Positions 31,787 to 38,642 of a DNA stretch of 64,000 bases are shown here, piece after piece. Location: positions 124,001-188,000 of the forward strand of contig FOZN01000003.1 in assembly GCA_900114805.1 (NCBI GenBank), given 5' to 3'. The translations under genes were made by a program, and so were the position numbers. The notes below the pieces were generated by a model. The model made no database searches, had not been told where the DNA came from, and worked only from the letters and a program-made list of their open reading frames with translations. Positions within the stretch are counted from its first letter, which is position 1. Each line of letters begins with the position of its first letter. Origin of the DNA: Agrococcus baldri. Lineage in GTDB: Bacteria; Actinomycetota; Actinomycetes; Actinomycetales; Microbacteriaceae.

Positions 31787-33015
31787 GCGCTGCCCTGCCC
31801 GGCCCCTCCCTGGCCGACTTCGAGACCGCGAGGGGTCGACTGGTCGGCATCGTGCAGGAGACGCCGATGGAGCGCTCCCGCTACCTCAGCGGCATGCTGG
31901 GCGCCGAGGTGCACCTCAAGTGCGAGAACCTGCAGCGCACCGGCGCCTACAAGATCCGCGGCGCCTACAACATGCTCGCGAAGCTCACCGACGAGCAGCG
32001 CGCTCGCGGGGTGGTGGCCGCCTCGGCCGGCAACCACGCGCAGGGCGTCGCCTTCGCCGCCACCGAGCTCGGTGTGCGCTCGACGATCTTCATGCCGGTG
32101 GGCGTGGCGCTGCCGAAGCTGCAGGCGACTCGCGACTACGGCGCGGCCGTCGAGCTGCGCGGCCTCGAGTTCCAGACCGCGCTCGCCGCGGCGATCGAGC
32201 ATGTCGAGCGCACCGGCGCGACCTTCGTGCCGCCCTACGACCACGCCGACATCATCGAGGGCCAGGGCACGCTCGGCCTCGAGATCCTCGACCAGGTCCC
32301 GGATGCGTCCACGGTCGTCGTGCCCATCGGCGGCGGCGGGCTCGCGGCCGGCGTGGCCTCCGCGATCCGGCAGCGCGCCGAGCGCGACGGCCGCACGGTG
32401 CGCATCGTGGGTGTGCAGGCCGAGCGCGCCGCCTCCTACGTCACCTCGCTCGAGGCGGGGGAGCCGACCACCATCCAGACCCAGTCGACCATCGCCGACG
32501 GCATCGCCGTCGCGCGACCTGGCACCCTGCCGTTCGCGATCATCCGGGAGGCGGTCGACGAGATCGTCACCGTCTCGGAGGACGACATCGCCCGCGCCCT
32601 CATCGTGCTGCTCGAGCGCGCGAAGCTCGTGGTCGAGCCGGCCGGAGCGGTCACGACCGCCGCGATCATGACGGGACTGGTCGCATCCGACGGCCCGACG
32701 GTGGCGGTGCTCTCGGGCGGCAACATCGACCCGCTGTTCATGGAGCGCGTGATCGGGCGCGGCCTCGCCGCCTCGCAGCGCTACCTCAAGGTGCGGATGG
32801 CGCTGCCCGACCGCCCCGGCCAGCTGGCGATCATCGCGCAGATCGTCTCGGACGAGCAGGCGAACGTGGTCGAGGTGCTGCACTCGCAGCACGACGCCTG
32901 GACCTCGATCGCCGACGTCACGCTCGACATCTCGGTCACCACCCGCGGGCCGGAGCACGCCGAGCGCGTGCTCGAGGCGCTGCGGAGGGCTGGCTACCAG
33001 CCGGTCGTGCTCTGA
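31783..33015 (+). CDS. ilvA: Threonine ammonia-lyase (threonine dehydratase)
   Basis: PLP enzyme converting threonine to 2-oxobutanoate, the entry to isoleucine synthesis. Of 410 residues, the catalytic part has Lys57 in TGAYKIRGAYN, SAGNHAQGVAF and the glycine loop PIGGGGLAAG; the last 75 residues form a single ACT domain (LPDRPGQLAIIAQIVSDEQA). A single ACT domain is typical of the shorter ilvA/tdcB-type enzymes. The other ilv genes lie about 26 kb away at the end of the window. Overlap with the AI-2E-family gene suggests coexpression. Confidence 0.94.
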   Translation: MSAALPGPSLADFETARGRLVGIVQETPMERSRYLSGMLGAEVHLKCENLQRTGAYKIRGAYNMLAKLTDEQRARGVVAASAGNHAQGVAFAATELGVRSTIFMPVGVALPKLQATRDYGAAVELRGLEFQTALAAAIEHVERTGATFVPPYDHADIIEGQGTLGLEILDQVPDASTVVVPIGGGGLAAGVASAIRQRAERDGRTVRIVGVQAERAASYVTSLEAGEPTTIQTQSTIADGIAVARPGTLPFAIIREAVDEIVTVSEDDIARALIVLLERAKLVVEPAGAVTTAAIMTGLVASDGPTVAVLSGGNIDPLFMERVIGRGLAASQRYLKVRMALPDRPGQLAIIAQIVSDEQANVVEVLHSQHDAWTSIADVTLDISVTTRGPEHAERVLEALRRAGYQPVVL

Positions 33016-33030
33016 CGCGGACGCCCGCGA

Positions 33031-33076
33031 ACGACGACGGCCCCGCGCCTGCGCTGCAGGGCGGGGCCGTCGTCGT
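33031..33076. terminator. Bidirectional terminator between ilvA and greA
   Basis: Perfect 16-pair stem: ACGACGACGGCCCCGC (33031-33046) and GCGGGGCCGTCGTCGT (33061-33076), loop of 14 bases that can form a further small stem. It sits between convergent genes. Confidence 0.9.
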
Positions 33077-33085
33077 GTCGGGGGC

Positions 33086-33574
33086 TCAGCCCCGGTAGGT
33101 CTGGACGTCCTTGACGACGACGTCGATCGTGGCGCCCGAGGGTGCCTGGTACGAGGTCTTCGCGCCGATCTTCAGCCCCATGATCGCGGCCCCGAGCGGG
33201 CTCGCCTCGCTGTAGACGTCGAGCTCATCGCCGGCCTCGGCGATCTCGCGGTTGCCGACGAGGAACGTGGCGTCATCGCCGGCGATCGTCGCGGTCACGA
33301 CCGTGCCGGGCTCGACCACACCGGAGGCCTCCGGCGCCTCGCCGACGGTGGCGTTGCGCAGCAGCTGGGTGATCTGGGTGATGCGGGCCTCGATCTGGGC
33401 CTGGTCGTCCTTGGCTGCGTGGTAGCCGCCGTTCTCCTTGAGGTCGCCCTCTTCGCGGGCTTCCTCGATGCGCTTGGCGATCTCGGCGCGGACGGGCCCC
33501 TGCAGGTGCTCCAGCTCGCCCTGCAGGCGGTCGTGCGCCTCCTGGGTCAGCCAGGTCTCCGTGGTGCCGTTCAT
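33086..33574 (-). CDS. greA: Transcription elongation factor GreA
   Basis: Rescues backtracked RNA polymerase by stimulating transcript cleavage. The 162 residues comprise an N-terminal coiled coil (LTQEAHDRLQGELEHL, then RIEEAREEGDLKENGGYHAAK, whose acidic tip DLKEN is the active region) and the C-terminal FKBP-like domain (YSEASPLGAAIMGLKIG). The ATG at 33574 has AGGAGA four bases upstream; an upstream in-frame ATG at 33628 is not supported. Confidence 0.96.
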   Translation of the reverse strand: MNGTTETWLTQEAHDRLQGELEHLQGPVRAEIAKRIEEAREEGDLKENGGYHAAKDDQAQIEARITQITQLLRNATVGEAPEASGVVEPGTVVTATIAGDDATFLVGNREIAEAGDELDVYSEASPLGAAIMGLKIGAKTSYQAPSGATIDVVVKDVQTYRG

Positions 33575-33596
33575 GTCGTCTCCTGATATGCACAGA

Positions 33597-33632
33597 ACCG
33601 GCCCCGAGTGGGCCGGTCCGACCTGCATTCTA
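33597..33632 (-). promoter_or_regulatory. greA promoter -10 box and 5' stem-loop
   Basis: TAGAAT (33632 to 33627) is the -10 box. The predicted transcript begins near 33620 and almost at once forms a hairpin: ACCGGCCC/GGGCCGGT arms (33597-33604, 33610-33617), five-base loop, followed by TCTGTG. The ribosome-binding site comes about ten bases later. Confidence 0.5.
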
Positions 33633-34022
33633 TGTCACCCAGCACTCGGAGACCAATCCGGTGGTCGCCAGAGAGCTCGTGCGCACCGGCACGACGTGCG
33701 TACTGGTGAAGGCATCGGTGGCAGGCAGGTCCACCTGCACCCACCCGACGATGCCGTACGCGGGGTCGAGCGCCTCGAGCGCGCACTCGACCGTGGTGCC
33801 AGCCTCGACCGAGACCTCGAAGATCACCTCGACGGTGGAGTCGTCGACGATCTCATGCCCGATGGTGCGCGATTGCAGCTGCGTGCTCCCCGGCTCGGTG
33901 CCCACCCACCACACCCAGAGGGTGGCCGTGAGCAGGATGGCGACGCCGACGGAGATCCCCAGGATCTTCTCGCGCCGCGTGCGCGAGCGCGTTCGCCCGT
34001 AGCGGGCTGCCAGATCGGTCAT
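33630..34022 (-). CDS. DUF4307 domain-containing membrane protein
   Basis: A 130-residue protein with a basic N terminus (RYGRTRSRTRREK), one membrane helix (ILGISVGVAILLTATLWVWWVG) and an extracytoplasmic beta-rich domain containing VIFEVSVEAGTTVECALEAL and a C-terminal Cys (SECWVT). This matches DUF4307, found in actinobacteria near mca and greA. Function is unknown; the two Cys could form a disulfide. Divergent from mca. Confidence 0.82.
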   Translation of the reverse strand: MTDLAARYGRTRSRTRREKILGISVGVAILLTATLWVWWVGTEPGSTQLQSRTIGHEIVDDSTVEVIFEVSVEAGTTVECALEALDPAYGIVGWVQVDLPATDAFTSTHVVPVRTSSLATTGLVSECWVT

Positions 34023-34111
34023 GGGGGCCTGTCCGTGGGAAGATGGAGACCTATCCAGCCTATCTGCCGCGCCGTCGAGCGCCGCGGTGCGCTGGGCGGA
34101 AGGGAGAGGCA

Positions 34112-34966
34112 GTGCGACGACTGCTCGCGGTGCACGCGCACCCAGACGACGAGTCGAGCAAGGGCGCAGGGACGCTGGCCCGCTACGCGGCCGACGGCGC
34201 CCAGGTCACGGTCGTCTCCTGCACCGGCGGCGAGAGCGGCAGCGTGCTGAACGAGCGGTTCGAGCTCGGCCACCGCGCCGCCCGCGACATGACGGGGCTG
34301 CGAAGACTGGAGATGGCTGCCGCGCAGGAGGCGCTCGGCATCGACCACGCCTGGCTCGGCTACGTCGACTCCGGGATGCCCGGCGAGGGCGAGCCGCTGC
34401 GGCCGCTCTCGTTCGCCACCATCCCGCTCGAGATCTCTGGCCGCCCGCTCGTGCGCCTCATCCGGCGGCTCAAGCCTCAGGTGGTCGTCACCTACGACGA
34501 GACCGGTGGCTACCCGCACCCCGACCACATCCGCTGCCACGAGGTGACGATGTGGGCGGTGGAGCATGCGGCCGAGGGCCTGCCGGAGCTCGGCGAGCCG
34601 TGGGAGGTGGAGAAGCTCTACTTCGATCGCACCATGAGCGGCGCGCGGCTGCGCGCGCTGCTGGGCGCGCTCGAGGCGTCGGCGCCCGATGACGAGCGGC
34701 TCGGCTTCGTGCGCGAGTGGGTCGAGCGGATGGGCGACCGCGGCGAGACGATGACCACGCGCGTCGACGTCGCCGCCTACTTCGAGGCCCGCGACATCGC
34801 GCTGCGCGCGCACGCGAGCCAGGTCGACCCGGAGTCGCGCTTCTTCTTCTGGCCGAACGAGCTGCTGCGCGAGACGTGGCCGACCGAGGACTACGAGCTG
34901 GTGCGCTCGCGCGTGCCCAGCACGGGCCCGGAGGACGACCTGTTCGCAGGCGTCGAGGAGGACTGA
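34112..34966 (+). CDS. mca: Mycothiol S-conjugate amidase
   Basis: Zinc amidase that cleaves mycothiol conjugates so toxic electrophiles leave as mercapturic acids. The 284-residue protein has the metal motif VHAHPDDE (His10, Asp13) near its start, GYPHPDHIRCHE (third ligand) and family blocks CTGGESGSVLN and DRGETMTTRVDV; FFFWPNELLRETWPTEDYEL at the end is characteristic of Mca rather than MshB. GTG 34112 follows GAAGGGAGAGG. It supports a mycothiol-producing actinobacterium. The stop overlaps the next small gene. Confidence 0.94.
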   Translation: MRRLLAVHAHPDDESSKGAGTLARYAADGAQVTVVSCTGGESGSVLNERFELGHRAARDMTGLRRLEMAAAQEALGIDHAWLGYVDSGMPGEGEPLRPLSFATIPLEISGRPLVRLIRRLKPQVVVTYDETGGYPHPDHIRCHEVTMWAVEHAAEGLPELGEPWEVEKLYFDRTMSGARLRALLGALEASAPDDERLGFVREWVERMGDRGETMTTRVDVAAYFEARDIALRAHASQVDPESRFFFWPNELLRETWPTEDYELVRSRVPSTGPEDDLFAGVEED

Positions 34967-35256
34967 TGCACGCGCTGTTCCTGGAAGAGCTGCCCTACGA
35001 CCCCAACCAGGTGACGCCGGGCGTCATCGGGTTCGCGGTCACCGCGATCGTCGCGGTCGCGGTGATGCTGCTGATGTGGGATTTCAACCGCCGGGTGCGT
35101 CGCATCAACGACCGCGAGGAGGCGAAGGAGCGACTGCTGGCCGAGATGGCGGCCGCGCAGGGGTCGACCGCCGAGGACGGCGGGGCGGTGCAGGAGGCGC
35201 AGGCGGCGGAGACCGAGCGCGGCGCTTCCGAGAGCCCGGACGACCCGCGAGCCTAG
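34966..35256 (+). CDS. Small single-helix membrane protein, unknown
   Basis: A 96-residue protein. One membrane helix (GVIGFAVTAIVAVAVMLLMWD) is followed by a basic patch (NRRVRRINDREEAKERL) and an acidic/Ala-rich tail. It overlaps the mca stop by one base (TGATG), a linkage I recall from other actinobacteria, where such genes are also unnamed. Topology suggests an extracellular N terminus of about 20 residues and a cytosolic coiled tail. No function can be assigned. Confidence 0.75.
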   Translation: MHALFLEELPYDPNQVTPGVIGFAVTAIVAVAVMLLMWDFNRRVRRINDREEAKERLLAEMAAAQGSTAEDGGAVQEAQAAETERGASESPDDPRA

Positions 35257-35279
35257 CCCTGCCGCAGCGTGTTCTGCGA

Positions 35280-35696
35280 CTACAGGACGCGGATCGCAGT
35301 GGCGCGCCAGCGCCCGTCGAGGCCCTCGAGCCGCAGCGCCACGGCGCGCGTGCGGACGGCCGATCGCACCACCACAGCGCCTTCCACAACGCCGTCGGCG
35401 GTGTGGCAGGTGTGCACGCTGCCGACCGCGAACCCGGGCACCTCGCGCTGCTGCCGCTGCGCGCGATCACGTCGGGCTGTGAGCGCGCGCTCGGTGAGCT
35501 GCTGGAAGAGCCCCTCGGTCACGAATCGGGCCATCTGCTGCACCTCGCGCACGCCCAGCAGCACCTCGATCACGCCCGTCGCGAGGTTCTCGATCAGCGG
35601 TGTCGGATCAGGCAGCGCGGCCGAGGAACAGGGTTGGAAGTCGAAGAACTCCTCGGCGTCCACTGCCGTCATCCGCTGTCTCGTCGCCCGCACCAT
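35280..35696 (-). CDS. Rv3235 family protein
   Basis: A roughly 138-residue protein resembling the actinobacterial Rv3235 family (function unknown). The core is LIENLATGVIEVLLGVREVQQMARFVTEGLFQQL, then GSVHTCHTADGVVEGAVVV and ALRLEGLDGRWRATAI at the end, giving a helical half followed by a beta-rich half. In many actinobacteria this gene lies beside secA; here it is not. The start is uncertain: AGGAGG is only one base from ATG 35696 and four from GTG 35693; ATG 35708 has no site. Confidence 0.7.
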   Translation of the reverse strand: MVRATRQRMTAVDAEEFFDFQPCSSAALPDPTPLIENLATGVIEVLLGVREVQQMARFVTEGLFQQLTERALTARRDRAQRQQREVPGFAVGSVHTCHTADGVVEGAVVVRSAVRTRAVALRLEGLDGRWRATAIRVL

Positions 35697-35848
35697 GCCT
35701 CCTCGCATACCGCTGTCGCGGTGCGCGGCCCGCAGAGGCGCCGCCGTGCCGGAAAGGTAGCGGGTTCGGCGGGTGCGGCGTCATGGGGAGTTCTGCCCTG
35801 TGGAGAACGCTCGACACGGGGCGGTGCGCGGCGGTTAGATTCGCCCGC

Positions 35849-36418
35849 GTGCGCTTCGAGGACCTGTTCGACGACCTGGAGAGCCAGCTCGAGGCCGAGC
35901 TGGGCGCCGAGCAGCGCGACCTGCAGGCCGAAGAGGAGCGCTTCCGCATCGGCAGGCTCGAGCTGCGCGATCGCCTCGCGGCTGCCCCGCGCCTGCTCGA
36001 TCTGACACTGCGGGCCGGCGGGCGGCTGCGGCTGCGGCGCATGTCGCTCGGCCGCGACTGGCTCAACGGCGTGGTGGTCGAGGGAGCGCCGGCCGAGACC
36101 GGCGCCGTCGTGCCGCTGCACGCGATCGTCGGCGTCGAGCTCGACGGCGACGGCGCCGCGGCCTCGGTGCGGCAGGCGAACGCGGCCGGCGACCTGCAGG
36201 CGAGGCTGAGCTTCGCCTTCGCGCTGCGCGATCTCGCACGTCGCCGGGCATCCGTCATCCTCGAGGGCCCGAGTCCGGTCGCGGGCACCATCGACCGCGT
36301 CGGCCGGGACCACCTCGATCTCGCGGTGCACGAGCCGGGAGAGCGGCCGCGTGCGAGCGCCGTGCGCTCGTGGCGGATCGTGCCTTTCGCCGCGTTCGAC
36401 TGGGTGCGGCTGCCGTAG
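35849..36418 (+). CDS. Hypothetical protein, possible small-barrel fold
   Basis: A 189-residue protein I do not recognise. The N-terminal 50 residues are strongly helical and acidic (FEDLFDDLESQLEAELGAEQ). Two later stretches look like repeated small beta barrels: LNGVVVEGAPAETGAVVPLHAIVGVEL and VAGTIDRVGRDHLDLAVHEP followed by IVPFAAFDWVRL, reminiscent of Sm-like folds. GTG is seven bases from TAGATT (35836-35841), indicating a leaderless mRNA. It ends one base before the convergent HTH gene. Confidence 0.7.
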   Translation: MRFEDLFDDLESQLEAELGAEQRDLQAEEERFRIGRLELRDRLAAAPRLLDLTLRAGGRLRLRRMSLGRDWLNGVVVEGAPAETGAVVPLHAIVGVELDGDGAAASVRQANAAGDLQARLSFAFALRDLARRRASVILEGPSPVAGTIDRVGRDHLDLAVHEPGERPRASAVRSWRIVPFAAFDWVRLP

Positions 36419-36419
36419 T

Positions 36420-36668
36420 TCAGCGCTCGCCGAAGAGGTCCACGATGCTCGGCGTCTGCGCCTGGCGCCAGAGGCCGCGCCGGCGCTCGAGCTCGAGCTC
36501 CCGGTCGATCCACGCCTGCACCTCGTCGTCGGCGACCCGCCAGGCGCCGCGCACGCGCACCCCGCGGAGCTCGCCGGCCTCGAGCAGCTCCACGACGGCG
36601 CCGGGCGTCGAGCCCAGCACGTCGGCGACGTCTGCGACCGCGAGGAAGCGGCGGGGTTCCATCGACAT
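36420..36668 (-). CDS. BldC-like helix-turn-helix protein
   Basis: An 82-residue MerR/excisionase-type HTH protein: RFLAVADVADVLGSTPGAVVELLEAGELRGVRVRGAWRVADDEVQAWID (shown here in two parts, VADVLGSTPGAVVELLEAG then WRVADDEVQAWI). Such BldC-family DNA-binding proteins regulate development in streptomycetes. A further 25 residues form an Arg-rich tail. ATG 36668 is seven bases from a CACAAT -10-like box; ATG 36677 and 36662 are alternatives. It is divergent from the SAF/CpaE-like pair and convergent with the small-barrel gene. Confidence 0.75.
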   Translation of the reverse strand: MSMEPRRFLAVADVADVLGSTPGAVVELLEAGELRGVRVRGAWRVADDEVQAWIDRELELERRRGLWRQAQTPSIVDLFGER

Positions 36669-36776
36669 GCGCACCATTGTGCGCCAGTCGGGGCCGACGT
36701 GAGCGGAGGCTGTGGAGAACTTCAGCGACGTGTCGCGGCGACGTGTCAGGTTGTCGTCGTCGACGAGGGAGGACGC

Positions 36777-37388
36777 ATGGCCGCACGCCGCACCTGGATG
36801 GATCCGAGGCTGGTGATCGGGGTGGTCCTCGTGCTCGTCTCGCTCGCGGGCGTCTGGTTCGTCGTGCAGCAGTCGTCGCGCACCGAGACTGCGTGGGCGG
36901 CGACCCGCACGCTGCTGCCGGGCGACATCGTCGCGGCGGGCGATGTCGAGCAGGTCGATGTGCGGCTGCCGCAGTCGCAGGACCGGTACCTGGATGCCTC
37001 GGCCGACCCGGTGGGCATGCTCGTCGCGTCGACGGTCGGCACGGGCGAGGTGCTGCCGGTGCGGGCGCTCGGCGATGCGGCGAGCGAGGATCGCTCGGCG
37101 ATCGTCGTCGACATCGAGGGAGCGCTGCCGCGGGCGGTGCGCACGGGATCCCTCGTGGACGTCTGGACCGCGGCTCCGACGGAGGACGGCTACCAGGCGC
37201 CCGCCGTGCTCATCGACGACGCGATCGTCGTCGGCGTGCTGGAGGACGAGGGGATCCTCGCGAGCTCGGCGCAGCAGCTCGAGCTGCTCGTGCCGACCGA
37301 CGAGACCTCGGTGCTGCTCGAGGCGATGTCGAACGAGCACGTGCTGAGCGTCGTGCCGCTCGCTCAGCCCGTCGAGGCGGCGCCGTGA
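36777..37388 (+). CDS. SAF-domain protein (CpaB/RcpC-like)
   Basis: A 203-residue protein with one N-terminal membrane anchor (LVIGVVLVLVSLAGVWFVVQQ) and an SAF domain (AATRTLLPGDIVAAGDVEQVDVRL, followed by the typical second block VGMLVASTVGTGEVLPVRAL), then a beta-rich part. SAF/CpaB proteins belong to Flp pilus assembly or carbohydrate-binding systems, acting outside the membrane. GGGAGG is four bases before the ATG. It is coupled by GTGA to a CpaE-like ATPase, but no secretin, prepilin or motor ATPase of a Tad system is in view. Confidence 0.82.
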   Translation: MAARRTWMDPRLVIGVVLVLVSLAGVWFVVQQSSRTETAWAATRTLLPGDIVAAGDVEQVDVRLPQSQDRYLDASADPVGMLVASTVGTGEVLPVRALGDAASEDRSAIVVDIEGALPRAVRTGSLVDVWTAAPTEDGYQAPAVLIDDAIVVGVLEDEGILASSAQQLELLVPTDETSVLLEAMSNEHVLSVVPLAQPVEAAP

Positions 37389-38638
37389 TCGGCATCGCGG
37401 TCTCCGCGCCGCTCGAGCGGGAGGATGCCGTCGTGCGGGAGGCCGCTCGGCACGGGCATCGGGTCGCCATCCGTGCAGCCACGGCAGCCGACCTGCTCGA
37501 GCGCCTTGCCGCTCGAGCCGACGACGCCGAGCCGAGCATCGATCTCGTGCTGGTGGTCGCCGACGAGCGGCACGCCAGCCGCGACCTCGTCGACGCCTGC
37601 GACCGGCGAGGCATGCGGCTGCTCGCGCTGGCCGATGACGCTCCGGAGCGCGCGCGTGCGCAGGCGCTCGGGATCGATGCGGTCGCATGGGACGACGGCT
37701 TCGCCGCGATCGAGGCGCAGGTGCAGCCGTCGGCTCGATCCCAGGGCGAGCCCGAGCGCGCGAGCGGCCGCGTCGTCGCCGTCTGGGGACCCGCCGGTGC
37801 GCCCGGCCGCACGACCGCTGCGATCGCACTGGCGGCCGAGCTGGCGCTCCTGGGGCAGCGGGTCGCGCTCGTCGACGCCGACACCACCAGCGCATCCGTC
37901 GCGCCAGCGCTCGGGCTGCTCGACGAGTCGCCGGGCTTCGCCGCGGCAGCGCGGCTCGCCCGCGCGGGCAGCCTGACCGTCGACGAGCTCGACCGCATCT
38001 GCCAGCAGGTGCCGAGCATGGGCGGCACCGTGCGCGTGCTCACCGGCATCGGGCGCTCGAGCCGCTGGCCGGAGATCGGCGGCGACCGCGTGGCCGAGGT
38101 GCTCGAACGCTGCCGCGACTGGGTCGATGTGACCGTGGTCGACGTGGCAGCGAGCCTCGAGCGCGACGAGGAGATCTCCAGCGACCTGTTCGCGCCGCGC
38201 AGGCACGCCGCGACGCTCGCGTCGCTGGAGGCCGCCGACGAAGTGCTCGTCGTCGCCGGCGGCGACGCGGTCGGCATCGCCAGGCTCGTGCGCACTCTGC
38301 CGGAGCTGCGCGAGCTCGTGCCGCAGGCGCGCGTGCGGGTGGTCGTGAACAAGGTGCGTGCCTCGGCCATCGGCATCGCGCCTGAGCGCGCCGTGCAGGA
38401 GACGCTGCGCAGGCTGGCGGCCGTCACTCCCGAGGCCTGCTGGCCGTTCGACGGCAGGGCAGCGGATGCGGCGCTGCTCGAGGGCCGCCCGCTGGTCGAC
38501 GTCGCGGGCCGCTCGCGCCTGCGAGGCAGGGTGCAGGAGCTCGCGACCGCACTGATCCCGTCGGAGGCGCCGGCGAGCCGCGCGTCGCTGCGCGCGGCGG
38601 AGCGGCCCAGGCGGCGGTGGCTTCCCGCGCTACGCTGA
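37385..38638 (+). CDS. CpaE-like MinD/ParA-family ATPase
   Basis: A 417-residue protein. The first 120 residues form a receiver-like domain (VLVVADERHASRDLVDACDRRGMRLLAL), as in CpaE. From about residue 130 the ATPase domain has a deviant P-loop GPAGAPGRTTAA, in which the usual GK lysine is an arginine, then LVDADTTSASVAPALGL (Walker A') and VVDVAASLE (Walker B). Actinobacterial CpaE-like proteins often have this PGRTT form. It may organise a surface structure or a polar complex together with the SAF protein. The promoter of the next gene lies in its last codons. Confidence 0.82.
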   Translation: MIGIAVSAPLEREDAVVREAARHGHRVAIRAATAADLLERLAARADDAEPSIDLVLVVADERHASRDLVDACDRRGMRLLALADDAPERARAQALGIDAVAWDDGFAAIEAQVQPSARSQGEPERASGRVVAVWGPAGAPGRTTAAIALAAELALLGQRVALVDADTTSASVAPALGLLDESPGFAAAARLARAGSLTVDELDRICQQVPSMGGTVRVLTGIGRSSRWPEIGGDRVAEVLERCRDWVDVTVVDVAASLERDEEISSDLFAPRRHAATLASLEAADEVLVVAGGDAVGIARLVRTLPELRELVPQARVRVVVNKVRASAIGIAPERAVQETLRRLAAVTPEACWPFDGRAADAALLEGRPLVDVAGRSRLRGRVQELATALIPSEAPASRASLRAAERPRRRWLPALR

Positions 38639-38642
38639 GGCG

